A program made the position numbers and the translations under genes. Source: Rhizobium sp. Q54 (lineage in GTDB: Bacteria; Pseudomonadota; Alphaproteobacteria; UBA2966; CAIVPW01). Taken from it: a stretch of DNA of 64,000 nucleotides. Below are positions 30,318 through 40,470 of this stretch, piece by piece. Where the stretch lies: contig CAMEYM010000011.1 in the NCBI GenBank assembly GCA_945947575.1, forward strand, positions 1 to 64,000, written 5' to 3'. The first letter of the stretch is position 1; each line of letters begins with the position of its first letter. Under the pieces are notes generated by a model that saw nothing but the letters and a program-made list of their open reading frames with translations, had not been told where the DNA came from and did no database searches.

Positions 30318-32647
30318 TGCCCGGTTTCTCGAGCCATCTGGAACGCAGCCTGCATCGCGCGCTGACGCTCGCCAACGAGCGTCACCACGAGTACGCGACT
30401 CTCGAGCACCTGCTGCTCGCCCTGACCGAAGATCAGGACGCGCTGGCGGTCCTCAACGCGTGCAACGTCGAGGTCGATGCGCTGCGCCGCGAGCTCACCG
30501 GCTACCTCGATGAACAGGTTCCGAACCTCGTCGTCGACAGCGTCGAGGAAGCGCGCCCGACCGCGGGCTTCCAGCGCGTCATCCAGCGCGCGCTCATTCA
30601 TGTGCAAAGCTCCGGCCGTGAGGAAGTGACCGGCGCCAACGTGCTCGTTGCCATCTTCTCCGAGCGCGAGTCGCATGCCGTCTACTTCCTGCAGCAGCAG
30701 GACATGACGCGCCTCGACGCCGTCAGCTACATCTCGCACGGCATCGCCAAGGCGCCGGGCGCCACCGAGGAGCGTCGCGTGCGCGGCGCCACCGACGAGG
30801 AGCAGGAGGAGAACTCCGGCCGCAAGGGCCCTGAGGCGCTGTCCGCCTACTGCGTCGACCTCAACCGCAAGGCCGCCGCCGGCAAGATCGATCCCCTCAT
30901 CGGCCGCGAGGCCGAGGTCGATCGCACGATCCAAGTTCTCTGCCGCCGCTCGAAGAACAATCCGCTCTATGTCGGCGACGCCGGCGTCGGCAAGACCGCC
31001 ATTGCCGAAGGCCTCGCGCTGCGCATCGTCGAGGGCAACGTGCCCGAGGTGCTGAAGGATGCGCGCATCTTCAGCCTCGACATGGGCTCGCTGCTCGCCG
31101 GGACGCGCTATCGCGGCGACTTCGAGGAGCGCGTGAAGGCCGTTCTCACCGAGCTCGAGAACGACGAGGACGCCATCCTGTTCATCGACGAGATCCACAC
31201 CATCATCGGCGCCGGCGCCACCTCCGGCGGCGCCATGGATGCATCGAACCTGCTGAAGCCGGCGCTCGCCAATGGCTCGCTGCGCTGCATCGGCTCGACC
31301 ACCTACAAGGAGTACCGCACGGTCTTCGAGAAGGACCGCGCACTCGCCCGCCGCTTCCAGAAGATCGACGTCGCCGAGCCCTCCATCGAGGACGCGGTGA
31401 AGATTCTGCGCGGCCTGAAGCCGTACTTCGAGGACTACCACAAGGTGCGCTACACGGCGGACGCCATCCGCACGGCCGTGGAGCTGTCCGCGCGCTACAT
31501 CAGCGACCGCAAGCTGCCGGACAAGGCGATCGACGTCATCGACGAGGTCGGTGCCGCCGAGATGCTCAAGCCGGAAGGCAAGCGCCGCAAGGTCATCAGC
31601 GTGCGTGAGGTCGAGGCGGTCGTCGCCAAGATGGCGCGCATTCCGCCCAAGGCCGTCAGCCGCGACGACAAGCAGGTGCTGCGCCACCTCGAACGCGATC
31701 TCAAGGCGGTCGTGTTCGGCCAGGACAAGGCCATCGAGGCGCTCGCCTCGTCGATCAAGCTCGCCCGCGCCGGCCTGCGCGAGCCCGAGAAGCCCATCGG
31801 CAACTACCTGTTCTCCGGCCCCACCGGCGTCGGCAAGACCGAGGTCGCGCGCCAGCTCGCCGGCACCCTGGGCGTCGAACTCATCCGCTTCGACATGTCC
31901 GAGTACATGGAGCGCCACTCCGTCTCGCGCCTGATCGGCGCGCCGCCGGGCTATGTCGGCTTCGACCAGGGCGGCCTGTTGACCGACCAGGTCGATCAGC
32001 ATCCCCACGCCGTGCTGCTGCTCGACGAGATCGAGAAAGCGCACCAGGACGTGTTCAACCTGCTGCTGCAGGTGATGGACCACGGCAAGCTCACCGACAA
32101 CAACGGCAAGTCGGTGGATTTCCGCAACATCATCCTGATCATGACGACCAACGCCGGCGCTTCCGAGTTGCACAAGCAGGGTATCGGCTTCGGCCGTGGC
32201 ATGAAGTCCGACGAGGACCAGGAAGCGATCAACCGCCTGTTCACGCCGGAGTTCCGCAACCGTCTCGACTCAATCATCGCCTTCGGGTCGCTCGAGCCCG
32301 AGGTCGTCGCCCGCGTCGTCGACAAGTTCGTGCTCCAGCTGGAAGCCCAGCTGCAGGATCGCAACGTGTCGATCCAGATGTCCGACGAGGCGCGCGCTTG
32401 GATCGCCAAGAAGGGCTTCGACAAGCTGTTCGGTGCGCGCCCGATGTCGCGCTTCATCCAGGAGCACATCAAGAAGCCCCTGGCCGAGGAGCTATTGTTC
32501 GGCAAGCTCGAAAAGGGCGGCCACGTTGTCATCACGTTGGTCGACGACAAGCTCGCCTTCGAGCTCACCGCCGACACCTCGCCCAAGAAAGCCGACCCGG
32601 AAGAGGACGACGCCGGCGAGGACAAAGTCCCGGCGCTGGTGCACTAG
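30317..32647 (+). CDS. clpA: ATP-dependent Clp protease ATP-binding subunit ClpA
   Basis: GTG at 30317 overlaps clpS stop (TAGTG); [35 protein letters not shown]; two AAA modules. Confidence 0.96.
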   Translation: MPGFSSHLERSLHRALTLANERHHEYATLEHLLLALTEDQDALAVLNACNVEVDALRRELTGYLDEQVPNLVVDSVEEARPTAGFQRVIQRALIHVQSSGREEVTGANVLVAIFSERESHAVYFLQQQDMTRLDAVSYISHGIAKAPGATEERRVRGATDEEQEENSGRKGPEALSAYCVDLNRKAAAGKIDPLIGREAEVDRTIQVLCRRSKNNPLYVGDAGVGKTAIAEGLALRIVEGNVPEVLKDARIFSLDMGSLLAGTRYRGDFEERVKAVLTELENDEDAILFIDEIHTIIGAGATSGGAMDASNLLKPALANGSLRCIGSTTYKEYRTVFEKDRALARRFQKIDVAEPSIEDAVKILRGLKPYFEDYHKVRYTADAIRTAVELSARYISDRKLPDKAIDVIDEVGAAEMLKPEGKRRKVISVREVEAVVAKMARIPPKAVSRDDKQVLRHLERDLKAVVFGQDKAIEALASSIKLARAGLREPEKPIGNYLFSGPTGVGKTEVARQLAGTLGVELIRFDMSEYMERHSVSRLIGAPPGYVGFDQGGLLTDQVDQHPHAVLLLDEIEKAHQDVFNLLLQVMDHGKLTDNNGKSVDFRNIILIMTTNAGASELHKQGIGFGRGMKSDEDQEAINRLFTPEFRNRLDSIIAFGSLEPEVVARVVDKFVLQLEAQLQDRNVSIQMSDEARAWIAKKGFDKLFGARPMSRFIQEHIKKPLAEELLFGKLEKGGHVVITLVDDKLAFELTADTSPKKADPEEDDAGEDKVPALVH

Positions 32648-32669
32648 CACCCGCGCCTTGCGAATCTGA

Positions 32670-32710
32670 AACAGGCCCGCTGGTGCCAACCAGCGGGCCT
32701 GTTCTCGTTT
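32670..32710. terminator. Probable bidirectional terminator between clpA and DUF2892 gene
   Basis: Perfect 15-bp stem aacaggcccgctggt-gcca-accagcgggcctgtt, T-rich downstream on + strand, between convergent genes. Confidence 0.75.
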
Positions 32711-32728
32711 GGACTGGCGGCGCCGAGG

Positions 32729-32947
32729 CTAGCGTGGTGCGCGTGCGCAGAACGCCGCGCCCGGCTGGAGGCCGAGCTTGCGAAAGACGGCCGCCGCCGG
32801 GCAGAGGCCGGTGAAGGCGGCCTGCAGCATGTTGGCGCCCACGAAGGCAGCCAACAGCAGCCAATAGGGGCTGGTCAGCCAGGCTAGAGCCAAGCTGACC
32901 AGGATCATCGTGCCTGCAAGCACGAAAACAGCGCGATCGACGTTCAC
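32729..32947 (-). CDS. DUF2892 (YgaP-like) small membrane protein
   Basis: VNVDRAVFVLAGTMILVSLALAWLTSPYWLLLAAFVGANMLQAAFTGLCPAAAVFRKLGLQPG; GTG start with upstream AAAGGAG. Confidence 0.85.
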   Translation of the reverse strand: MNVDRAVFVLAGTMILVSLALAWLTSPYWLLLAAFVGANMLQAAFTGLCPAAAVFRKLGLQPGAAFCARAPR

Positions 32948-32996
32948 GGCGGAACTCCTTTGACCAGTGGCGGCGGCCGACAGCGCCCGGCCGGCA

Positions 32997-33028
32997 TTGA
33001 TGAAATATGCATAGAAGCGTATATACGC
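32997..33028 (+). promoter_or_regulatory. Candidate promoter and palindromic operator for arsR-type regulator
   Basis: TTGATG (32997-33002) - 17 nt - TATATA (33020-33025); -10 lies inside perfect palindrome gcgtatatacgc (33017-33028). Confidence 0.5.
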
Positions 33029-33032
33029 AAGC

Positions 33033-33374
33033 ATGAAGATAAATATCGCCGCCATGGCCGCGTCTGCGGACAAGGCGGGAGTGCTCCTGAAGGCGCTCGC
33101 CAATCGGCACCGCCTGATGATCGTCTGCCAGCTCATCGAGCGCGAGCGCCCGGTGGGCGAACTCGCGCAGATGCTGGGCCTGCGTGACTCGACTGTCTCG
33201 CAGCATCTGGCACTGTTGCGTAAGGACGGCCTCGTCGCCGCGCGCCGCGAGGGCCAGATGATCTGGTACTCGATCGGCCGCCCCGCGGCGCGCGAGTTAG
33301 TCGCCGCCCTGCACCGCATCTACTGTGAGCCAGGGAGCAAGGCCCGCGTAGCCAGGCGCGCCCAACCCAAATGA
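33033..33374 (+). CDS. ArsR/SmtB-family regulator, BigR/SqrR-like (start may be 33054)
   Basis: LLKALANRHRLMIVCQLIERERPVGELAQMLGLRDSTVSQHLALLRKDGLVAARREGQMIWYSI...LHRIYCEPGS; Cys32/Cys98 spacing. Confidence 0.9.
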   Translation: MKINIAAMAASADKAGVLLKALANRHRLMIVCQLIERERPVGELAQMLGLRDSTVSQHLALLRKDGLVAARREGQMIWYSIGRPAARELVAALHRIYCEPGSKARVARRAQPK

Positions 33375-34381
33375 GGACGCTCATGCGCACCCACCTCGCC
33401 CTGACCCTGATCGTGATGGGCGGCCTGTTCGCCGCCGCCGGCCCGGCACTCGCCCAGGAAACGTTCCTGGTCGCGCAGTCGATTCTTGCCGATAGGAAGG
33501 CGGTGTTCGGCACAGTCGAGAGCAGCAACGTCGTCGCCGCCCGGGCGCGCATAGGCGGCACGATCGTGCATCTGGCTGTTCGTGAAGGCGACCACGTCGA
33601 ACGTGGCCAAACCCTTGGCGCGATCGGCGACGAAAAGATCGCGCTGCAGCTCGGCGCGCTCGATGCGCAGATCGCCGGCCTCGAAGCGTCGGTCGCCCAG
33701 GCGCAGATCGACCTCACTTTGGCCGAGGCTCTGTTCGCCGGCGGCACCATCCCGCGCATCCGTCTGGACGAGGCACGCACCGCCCTCACCGTGGCGAACA
33801 ACGCCCATCGCGCCCGCCGCGCGGAGCGCTCGGTGCTGGCGCAACAGCTCGCCGAGGGCAATGTTCTGGCGCCGACGTCGGGGCGGGTACTGAAGGTGCC
33901 TCTCACTGCTGGGACCGTGGTGTTGCCGGGCGATGCGGTTGCCACGGTAGCCGAGCAAGATTTCATTTTGCGCCTGCGCATTCCGGAGCGGCATGCGCGC
34001 TTCCTCAAGACCGGCGACCTCGTCGGTCTGGCAACGGAGCCCGGCGCGAACGGCGACCCGCTTTTCGGCACGATTCGCCTGGTCCACCCGCAGATCGAGA
34101 AAGGCGAAGTTGTCGCCGATGCCACGGTGCCCGGTCTTGGCGACTATTTTGTCGGCCAGCGCGTGCGCGCCTGGATATCGACCGGGGAGCGCGCGGCATT
34201 CGTCGTGCCGGCGGCCTTCGTGATCACGCGCTTTGGCAACGACTATGTCCAGGTCCAGCAGGGCGGCGGCGTGATCGCCGTGCCGGTGCAGCTTGGCCGC
34301 GAACAGCCGCGCCCAGATCGGCCCGACGGCGTCGAAGTCCTTTCCGGACTCAAGGCGGGCGACCGCCTGGTGCGGCCTTGA
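33371..34381 (+). CDS. RND efflux periplasmic adaptor (HlyD/MFP)
   Basis: ATGA overlap with regulator; signal peptide; ARIGGTIVHLAVREGDHVERGQTLGAIGDEKI lipoyl-like; NVLAPTSGRVLKVPLTAGTVVLPGDAVATV. Confidence 0.9.
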   Translation: MRTLMRTHLALTLIVMGGLFAAAGPALAQETFLVAQSILADRKAVFGTVESSNVVAARARIGGTIVHLAVREGDHVERGQTLGAIGDEKIALQLGALDAQIAGLEASVAQAQIDLTLAEALFAGGTIPRIRLDEARTALTVANNAHRARRAERSVLAQQLAEGNVLAPTSGRVLKVPLTAGTVVLPGDAVATVAEQDFILRLRIPERHARFLKTGDLVGLATEPGANGDPLFGTIRLVHPQIEKGEVVADATVPGLGDYFVGQRVRAWISTGERAAFVVPAAFVITRFGNDYVQVQQGGGVIAVPVQLGREQPRPDRPDGVEVLSGLKAGDRLVRP

Positions 34382-37300
34382 GTCCGGGCCTTTCCGGACG
34401 CCTGACCAGGGCGTCCATCCGCTCGCCGCTGACGCCGCTGTTCCTGTTGGCGGCGCTGGGCCTGGGCATGATCGCGCTACTCGGCATCCCGCGCGAGGAG
34501 GAGCCGCAGATCAGCGTGCCGATGGTCGACATCCGTGTGGTCGCCGATGGCCTGAAGGCCGTGGACGCCGTCGAACTCGTCTCGAAGCCGCTCGAAGCGA
34601 TCATCAAGGCCATCGATGGTGTCGAGCACGTCTATAGCCGGACGGAAGACGACCGCGTCATGGTGACCGCGCGCTTCCTGGTTGGCACCGACGCCGACGA
34701 CGCCATCATGCGCATCCACGAAAAGGTGCGCGCCAACCTCGATCGCATACCCATCGGCATACCGGAGCCTCTGATCGTCGGTCGCGGCATCAACGATGTG
34801 GCCGTCGTAGCGCTGACGTTGTCCCCCCGACCGGACGTGGCATCCCGCTGGACCGATACCGACTTGTACCGCGTCGCCGAAGAGCTGCGCACCGAGCTGG
34901 GTAAGGTGAGCGATGTCGGCCTAAGCTATCTGTCCGGCGGCGGCGCGACGCAGCTGCGCGTCGAGCCGGACCCGGAGGGCCTTGCCCTCTATGGCGTGAC
35001 GCTGCAACAACTGGTTGCCAAGGTGCGCGACGCCAACCGCTCGTTCGTCGCAGGCCAGATTCGTGACGCCGGCGTGGTGCGCACCGTGGTCGCCGGCGGC
35101 ACTTTGTCCGGTTTGCCCGACATCGGTTCCCTCCTGATCACCACACGCGAGGGAAAGCCAGTCTACGTGCAGGACGTCGCTACGGTCGTGTTCGGGCCGG
35201 CGCCGCAGGAGCATCGAGTGTGGAACGATGCGCCGGGAGCGGATGGCGTCTGGACGAGGGCGCCGGCTGTCAGCCTGGCGTTCGCCAAGCGCACCGGCGC
35301 CAATGCGGTCACCGTGAGCGGCGATCTGCTCGAACGGCTGGCGGCAGTGCAGGGCAACCTGGTCCCGCCGGGTGTTGTTGTGACCGTGACGCGCGACTAC
35401 GGGGCGACGGCCAACGAAAAGGCCAACGAGCTGCTGTTCCATCTTGGTCTGGCCACGGCCTCGATTGTCGTTCTGATCGCCGTCGCCATCGGGTGGCGCG
35501 CGGCCCTGGTCACTCTGGTGGTCATCCCCACGACGATCTTGTTGACGCTGTTTGCCGCGAATCTGATGGGGTACTCCATCAACCGCGTCAGCCTGTTCGC
35601 CCTCATCTTCGCCATCGGCATTCTGGTCGATGACGCCATCGTCGTGGTCGAGAACATCGCCCGTCACTGGTCGCGGGCGGACGGCCGCTCGCGCCTCGAG
35701 GCGGTGATCGACGCGGTTGCCGAAGTCGGCAATCCAACCATCGTCGCCACTCTGACCGTCGTCGCCGCCCTCCTGCCCATGCTGTTCGTGTCGGGATTGA
35801 TGGGGCCATATATGGCACCCATCCCGGCGATCGCTTCGGCGGCGATGCTGTTCTCGTTCTTTGTGGCCGTAGTCGTGGCGCCTTGGCTGCTGCTGCGGCT
35901 GGGGGGCGAAAGTGGCGCAGCCGGTGGGCACGGGGAGGGACCGCTAGGTCGTCTGTACCGTCGCGTTGCCGGGCCGATCATCCGATCGCGCGCCTCCGCT
36001 TGGACCTTCCTCCTGCTCGTCGGCGGTGCAACGGTCGCCGCAAGCCTGCTCCTCGTCACCAAGGACGTCTCGGTCAAGCTGTTGCCGTTCGACAACAAAT
36101 CCGAGATCGCACTGCTCGTCGATCTGCGGGCCGGAGCAAGCCTCGAAGACACGGAACGGACTCTGTTCTTGCTCGCCGACGTGGCGCGCGAGATTCCGGA
36201 GGTTCGCTCTCTGCAGGTCTTCGCCGGAGTCCCTGCGCCGTTCAACTTCAACGGCCTGGTGCGTCACTACTACGTTCGAACCGCGCCTGAGCTCGGCGAG
36301 CTGCAGATCAATCTTGCGCCACGGGGCGAGCGCGGCCGGGCAAGTCATGCCGTCGCCCTCGACCTGCGCGAGCGCATCAAGGCAGTAGCACTGCCCGCGG
36401 GCGCAGTCGCTAGAGTGGTCGAGGTGCCGCCGGGTCCGCCGGTCCTCGCGACGCTCCTGGCCGAGATCTATGGTCCCGACGCCGCGACTCGGCGCGCCGT
36501 GGTCGCTGAGTTGCGCGAGATCTTCGCGTCGATCCCCTTCATCATCGACATCGACGACTCCATCGGCACACCGTCGCCGCGCCTGCGTGTCGCGATCGAC
36601 CAGGACCGCCTGGAGTTTCACGGCGTGGAGCAGCGCGACGTCTATGAGACCTTGCAGATGCTGCTGGGTGGCACGGCGGTCGGCTATTCGCACCGTGGCG
36701 GGGGGCGTGACCCGATCGAGATCGCCGTGCGCCTCCCCAAGCGCGACCTCGCCTGGAGTGAGGCCCTTGCGGCGACGCCGGTGCCCGCCAACGCGCTGCC
36801 GGGCAACCGGACCGTCGTCGAACTCGGCGACGTCGTGGACGTCGCGGTGGAGGAGGGCTCTCCGGCGATCTTCCGCCGTGACGGCCGTTTCACCGACATG
36901 GTGATGGCAGAGCTCGCCGGTGCCTTCGAGGCGCCCATCTACGGCATGCTCGAGGTTGCTGCGCGCGTCGATGCGCATGAGTGGGGTGCGCTGCCCAAGC
37001 CCCTCATTCGATTGCATGGGCAGCCGGAGGACGAGTCGCATCCCACGCTGCTCTGGGACGGCGAGTGGGAGATCACCTATGTCACGTTCCGCGACATGGG
37101 CATCGCCTTTGCCGCCGCGCTGGTAGGTATCTACATTCTAGTGGTCGCGCAGTTCGGCAGTTTCCGCCTGCCGCTCGTAGTGTTGACGCCGGTCCCGCTC
37201 ACGCTGATCGGGATCCTGCTCGGGCACTGGCTGTTTTCGGCGCCGTTCACAGCGACCTCGATGATCGGGTTCATTGCGCTCGCCGGCATCATCGTGCGCA

Positions 37301-37575
37301 ACTCCATCTTGCTGGTCGATTTCGTGCGCCACGAGGCCAAGGCGGGGATGACCCTGCGGGATGCGCTGCTCGAAGCGGGGGCCGTCCGTTTCAAGCCGAT
37401 CCTGCTCACCGCGCTCGCTGCGATGATCGGCGCGGCGACGATCCTGCTCGACCCGATCTTTCAGGGTCTCGCCATCTCGTTGTTGTTCGGCCTCGCCTCT
37501 GCGTCCTTGCTGACTGTGATCGTCATTCCGGCGATCTATGTGGTATTGCGCGACGCCGATCGCGTCATACGCTAG
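34378..37575 (+). CDS. RND-family efflux permease (1065 aa)
   Basis: Start overlaps adaptor stop (TTG); FALIFAIGILVDDAIVVVENIARHW motif and AcrB-like architecture. Confidence 0.95.
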   Translation: MSPGLSGRLTRASIRSPLTPLFLLAALGLGMIALLGIPREEEPQISVPMVDIRVVADGLKAVDAVELVSKPLEAIIKAIDGVEHVYSRTEDDRVMVTARFLVGTDADDAIMRIHEKVRANLDRIPIGIPEPLIVGRGINDVAVVALTLSPRPDVASRWTDTDLYRVAEELRTELGKVSDVGLSYLSGGGATQLRVEPDPEGLALYGVTLQQLVAKVRDANRSFVAGQIRDAGVVRTVVAGGTLSGLPDIGSLLITTREGKPVYVQDVATVVFGPAPQEHRVWNDAPGADGVWTRAPAVSLAFAKRTGANAVTVSGDLLERLAAVQGNLVPPGVVVTVTRDYGATANEKANELLFHLGLATASIVVLIAVAIGWRAALVTLVVIPTTILLTLFAANLMGYSINRVSLFALIFAIGILVDDAIVVVENIARHWSRADGRSRLEAVIDAVAEVGNPTIVATLTVVAALLPMLFVSGLMGPYMAPIPAIASAAMLFSFFVAVVVAPWLLLRLGGESGAAGGHGEGPLGRLYRRVAGPIIRSRASAWTFLLLVGGATVAASLLLVTKDVSVKLLPFDNKSEIALLVDLRAGASLEDTERTLFLLADVAREIPEVRSLQVFAGVPAPFNFNGLVRHYYVRTAPELGELQINLAPRGERGRASHAVALDLRERIKAVALPAGAVARVVEVPPGPPVLATLLAEIYGPDAATRRAVVAELREIFASIPFIIDIDDSIGTPSPRLRVAIDQDRLEFHGVEQRDVYETLQMLLGGTAVGYSHRGGGRDPIEIAVRLPKRDLAWSEALAATPVPANALPGNRTVVELGDVVDVAVEEGSPAIFRRDGRFTDMVMAELAGAFEAPIYGMLEVAARVDAHEWGALPKPLIRLHGQPEDESHPTLLWDGEWEITYVTFRDMGIAFAAALVGIYILVVAQFGSFRLPLVVLTPVPLTLIGILLGHWLFSAPFTATSMIGFIALAGIIVRNSILLVDFVRHEAKAGMTLRDALLEAGAVRFKPILLTALAAMIGAATILLDPIFQGLAISLLFGLASASLLTVIVIPAIYVVLRDADRVIR

Positions 37576-37635
37576 GGCTCTCGCGTCCCGGCCGTAGTGC
37601 AATACTGGCTCGGACGAACGGGGGAGGGTCGCACC

Positions 37636-37968
37636 ATGAGCGCACTGCGGCGAGGGTCTCTGGGCACCGGCGTGCCTGCGAATTTTGCCGGCGAGCAGTT
37701 CACGACCCTGATCGACGCTCCCGGCGCCTGCATCGAGCGTATCGTATCCCTCGGCCACGTCACCGAGCCCGGCCGCTGGTACGACCAGGATCGCCACGAG
37801 TGGGTGCTGGTGGTGCACGGCGCCGCGCGCCTCCAATTCGAAGGCAAGGCGGAGTCGATCACGTTGCGCGGCGGCGACTACATCGATATCCCTGCCCATT
37901 GCCGCCATCGCATCGAATGGACCGACCCTCAGGTCCCGACCGTATGGGTCGCCGTCCACTACGCCTAA
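37636..37968 (+). CDS. Cupin domain protein
   Basis: HEWVLVVHGAARLQFEGKAESITLRGGDYIDIPAHCRHRIEWTDPQ. Confidence 0.82.
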   Translation: MSALRRGSLGTGVPANFAGEQFTTLIDAPGACIERIVSLGHVTEPGRWYDQDRHEWVLVVHGAARLQFEGKAESITLRGGDYIDIPAHCRHRIEWTDPQVPTVWVAVHYA

Positions 37969-38133
37969 GTCGCCACCTTTGGCTTGGCCGTGCCGTTCCG
38001 CACCGAGAACCGGGGGAAATCCGGTAGTTGGGAGTATTCGCGGCGTCCCCCGGCAACGGAATGGTTGCGGTTGCAGCCACCGCCGCTCTCTCGTTGTAAA
38101 GTCTGAGGCACTTGGGCGCTGGGGAGGGGACGA

Positions 38134-40467
38134 ATGGGACGCGTACTTTGGTTGACGCTGGCGGTGGTCGGCGTCGTGGCGGCTTGGCCTGCTCTGCAGA
38201 GCGCGGCGACCGGCGGCGATGACCTCGAGTTCTGCGCAGACCAGATCGAGCGCCTCGAAAAGGCGTTGCGCGGCGACATCCCAGACATGAACGCGCGCGG
38301 CGCGGCGGACGGCGAGCTCGACGAGGCGCGCGAAGCGCTAGCGGAGCGAGACGTTGAGGAATGCGTCGAGGCGCTGGAAGAAGCGTTCGAACACCTCGGC
38401 ATGTCTTTGCGCGGTCCCAGCCCGGCCGCGGTGCGCCTGGCGGCCATCGAGATGGGCTTGGCGCCGCTCTCCACCGTGGCGATTCCGAGACCCGCTGATC
38501 TCAACGACTACATTCGTCCCGGCATGGAGCAGGTCGCCGTGCAGCTCGGCAAGGCTCTGTTCTGGGACATGCAGGTCGGCAGCGACGGCAAGGCATGCGG
38601 CTCATGCCACTTCCACGCCGGCGCCGACAACCGCCTGAAGAACCAGGTCAATCCGGGCACCAAAGCCAACGACACGCAGTTCGGCGTGACGATCACCGAC
38701 GCCGGCAAGGCCAAGGGCCTGACGGCGCCGGCGTTCGGACCGAACTACGTGCTGAAGGCCGAGGACTTTCCGCTGCGCATGTTCGCCGACGCGGAAGAGC
38801 CCAACTACAACAAGCGAGTCCTCTTGCGCGATACCAACGACGTGATCTCGTCGCAAGGTGTCATGAAGTGGCGCTATGACGGTATCGAGGCGGGTGCCGC
38901 CCGCGACCTTGGCACTCCTCTGCCCGACGACGTCTTTGCCGTGCACGGCGTCAACACGCGCCGCGTCGAGCCGCGCCATACGCCGACCATGATCAACGCA
39001 GTGTTCAATTCAGAGCAGTTCTGGGATGGGCGCGCCCAGAACTTCTTCAACGGCGTCAATCCGTTCGGCCGCCTCGACCGCAACGCCAGGATTCTCGTTG
39101 TCGAGAACGGCATGGTGGTCGAACGCCAGCTCGTCATGGAGCGGGCCAGTTTGGCCTCCCAGGCGGTTGGCCCGCCGTTGTCGGAGGACGAGATGTCCTA
39201 CACGGCGCGCTCGTTCCCGGACCTCGGCAAGAAGCTCTTGGCCCTCCGCCCGCTCGCGACCCAAGAAGTGCACCCCCAGGACAGCGTGCTCGGACCGCTG
39301 TCGCGCGCCATCAACGGTCAACTTGGCCTGACCACGGCAAGCTACACCGATTTGGTGCGCGCCGTGTTCCAGCCGCTGGTGTGGGAGTCCACCCAGCTCG
39401 TCACCTTCGAAGGCGACGTACGCAGCGTGCGCACGGCCGCACAGGTCCCGGCCGGCGCCAAGGCATACAGCCTGATGGAGGCGAACTTCGCGCTCATCTT
39501 CGGTCTCGCCATTCAGATGTACGAGACGACGCTAATCTCCGATCAGACACCGTTCGACGCGTTCCTCGCCGGCGACGACAAAGCGCTCGATGCCGACCAG
39601 CTCGTCGGTCTGCTGACCTTCATCAATCGCGGCACCGCGGAGCAAAAAGCCAACCCCATCTTCCAGGGCGTGCGCCAGGGCAACTGCGTCGCGTGCCACG
39701 TTGGGCCGGAGCTCACGCAGGCGAGCAACACATTCATGGGTCGCGGCATCCACCTCTCGGACCAGCCAGCGGCTATGGTCGATGGCCGTCTGGTGGTGGG
39801 TACCGGCCAGGGCGCGCTGTTGCTCGATCGTGGCTTCTCCAACATCGGCGTGCGGCCGACGGCCGAGGACATCGGCCACGGCGGCGCCGAGTTCGGCATT
39901 CCGTTCTCGCGCCAGCCGTTGGCGAGGCTCGACCTGCCGCCCAACGCCTTCGAAGTGCTCGTAGAGGGCCAGATGGTGGCGCCGCAGCTCGGCATTCCCG
40001 GCTCGTTCAAGATCCCCGGTTTGCGCAACGTCGAGCTGACCGGACCGTACTTCCACAACGGTGGCATGGCGACGCTCGGCCAAGTGGTCGAGTTCTACGA
40101 CCGCTTCGGCGACTTCGCCGACGTCAACATCAAGGAGCTCGACGTCAAGATGGCGCTCGTCGATCTCGAAGAGGACGACGAGGTCGCGCTCATAAAGCTG
40201 ATGCTCGCCATGACCGACGAGCGCGTGCGCAACGAGGCGGCGCCATTCGACCGTCCGCAGTTGTTCGTGCCCATGGGGCATCCGGGCGATCAGGCCAAGA
40301 TCGAATGCGCCACCGGCTTCCTGCCTTGCGAAGATCGCATAGAGGTCCCGGCTGTCGGCCGCGGCGGGCGCACCGCCAAGGGGCTCCTGCCGCTGCAGCC
40401 CTTCCTCAACGTCGTTCACCTCGACGAAAGGAAAGCCGAGGAAGACGAAGAAGAGGACGCGGAATAG
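38134..40467 (+). CDS. Large di-heme cytochrome c peroxidase/MauG-family protein
   Basis: Two heme-c motifs CGSCH and CVACH; HTPTMINAVFNSEQFWDGRAQNF; SFKIPGLRNVELTGPYFHNGGMATLGQVVEFYDRFGDF; N-terminal signal/TM. Confidence 0.85.
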   Translation: MGRVLWLTLAVVGVVAAWPALQSAATGGDDLEFCADQIERLEKALRGDIPDMNARGAADGELDEAREALAERDVEECVEALEEAFEHLGMSLRGPSPAAVRLAAIEMGLAPLSTVAIPRPADLNDYIRPGMEQVAVQLGKALFWDMQVGSDGKACGSCHFHAGADNRLKNQVNPGTKANDTQFGVTITDAGKAKGLTAPAFGPNYVLKAEDFPLRMFADAEEPNYNKRVLLRDTNDVISSQGVMKWRYDGIEAGAARDLGTPLPDDVFAVHGVNTRRVEPRHTPTMINAVFNSEQFWDGRAQNFFNGVNPFGRLDRNARILVVENGMVVERQLVMERASLASQAVGPPLSEDEMSYTARSFPDLGKKLLALRPLATQEVHPQDSVLGPLSRAINGQLGLTTASYTDLVRAVFQPLVWESTQLVTFEGDVRSVRTAAQVPAGAKAYSLMEANFALIFGLAIQMYETTLISDQTPFDAFLAGDDKALDADQLVGLLTFINRGTAEQKANPIFQGVRQGNCVACHVGPELTQASNTFMGRGIHLSDQPAAMVDGRLVVGTGQGALLLDRGFSNIGVRPTAEDIGHGGAEFGIPFSRQPLARLDLPPNAFEVLVEGQMVAPQLGIPGSFKIPGLRNVELTGPYFHNGGMATLGQVVEFYDRFGDFADVNIKELDVKMALVDLEEDDEVALIKLMLAMTDERVRNEAAPFDRPQLFVPMGHPGDQAKIECATGFLPCEDRIEVPAVGRGGRTAKGLLPLQPFLNVVHLDERKAEEDEEEDAE

Positions 40468-40470
40468 CGT

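Noticed and set aside
30293-32173. 626-aa minus-strand ORF
   Set aside because: Fully antisense to clpA, whose translation is unambiguous.
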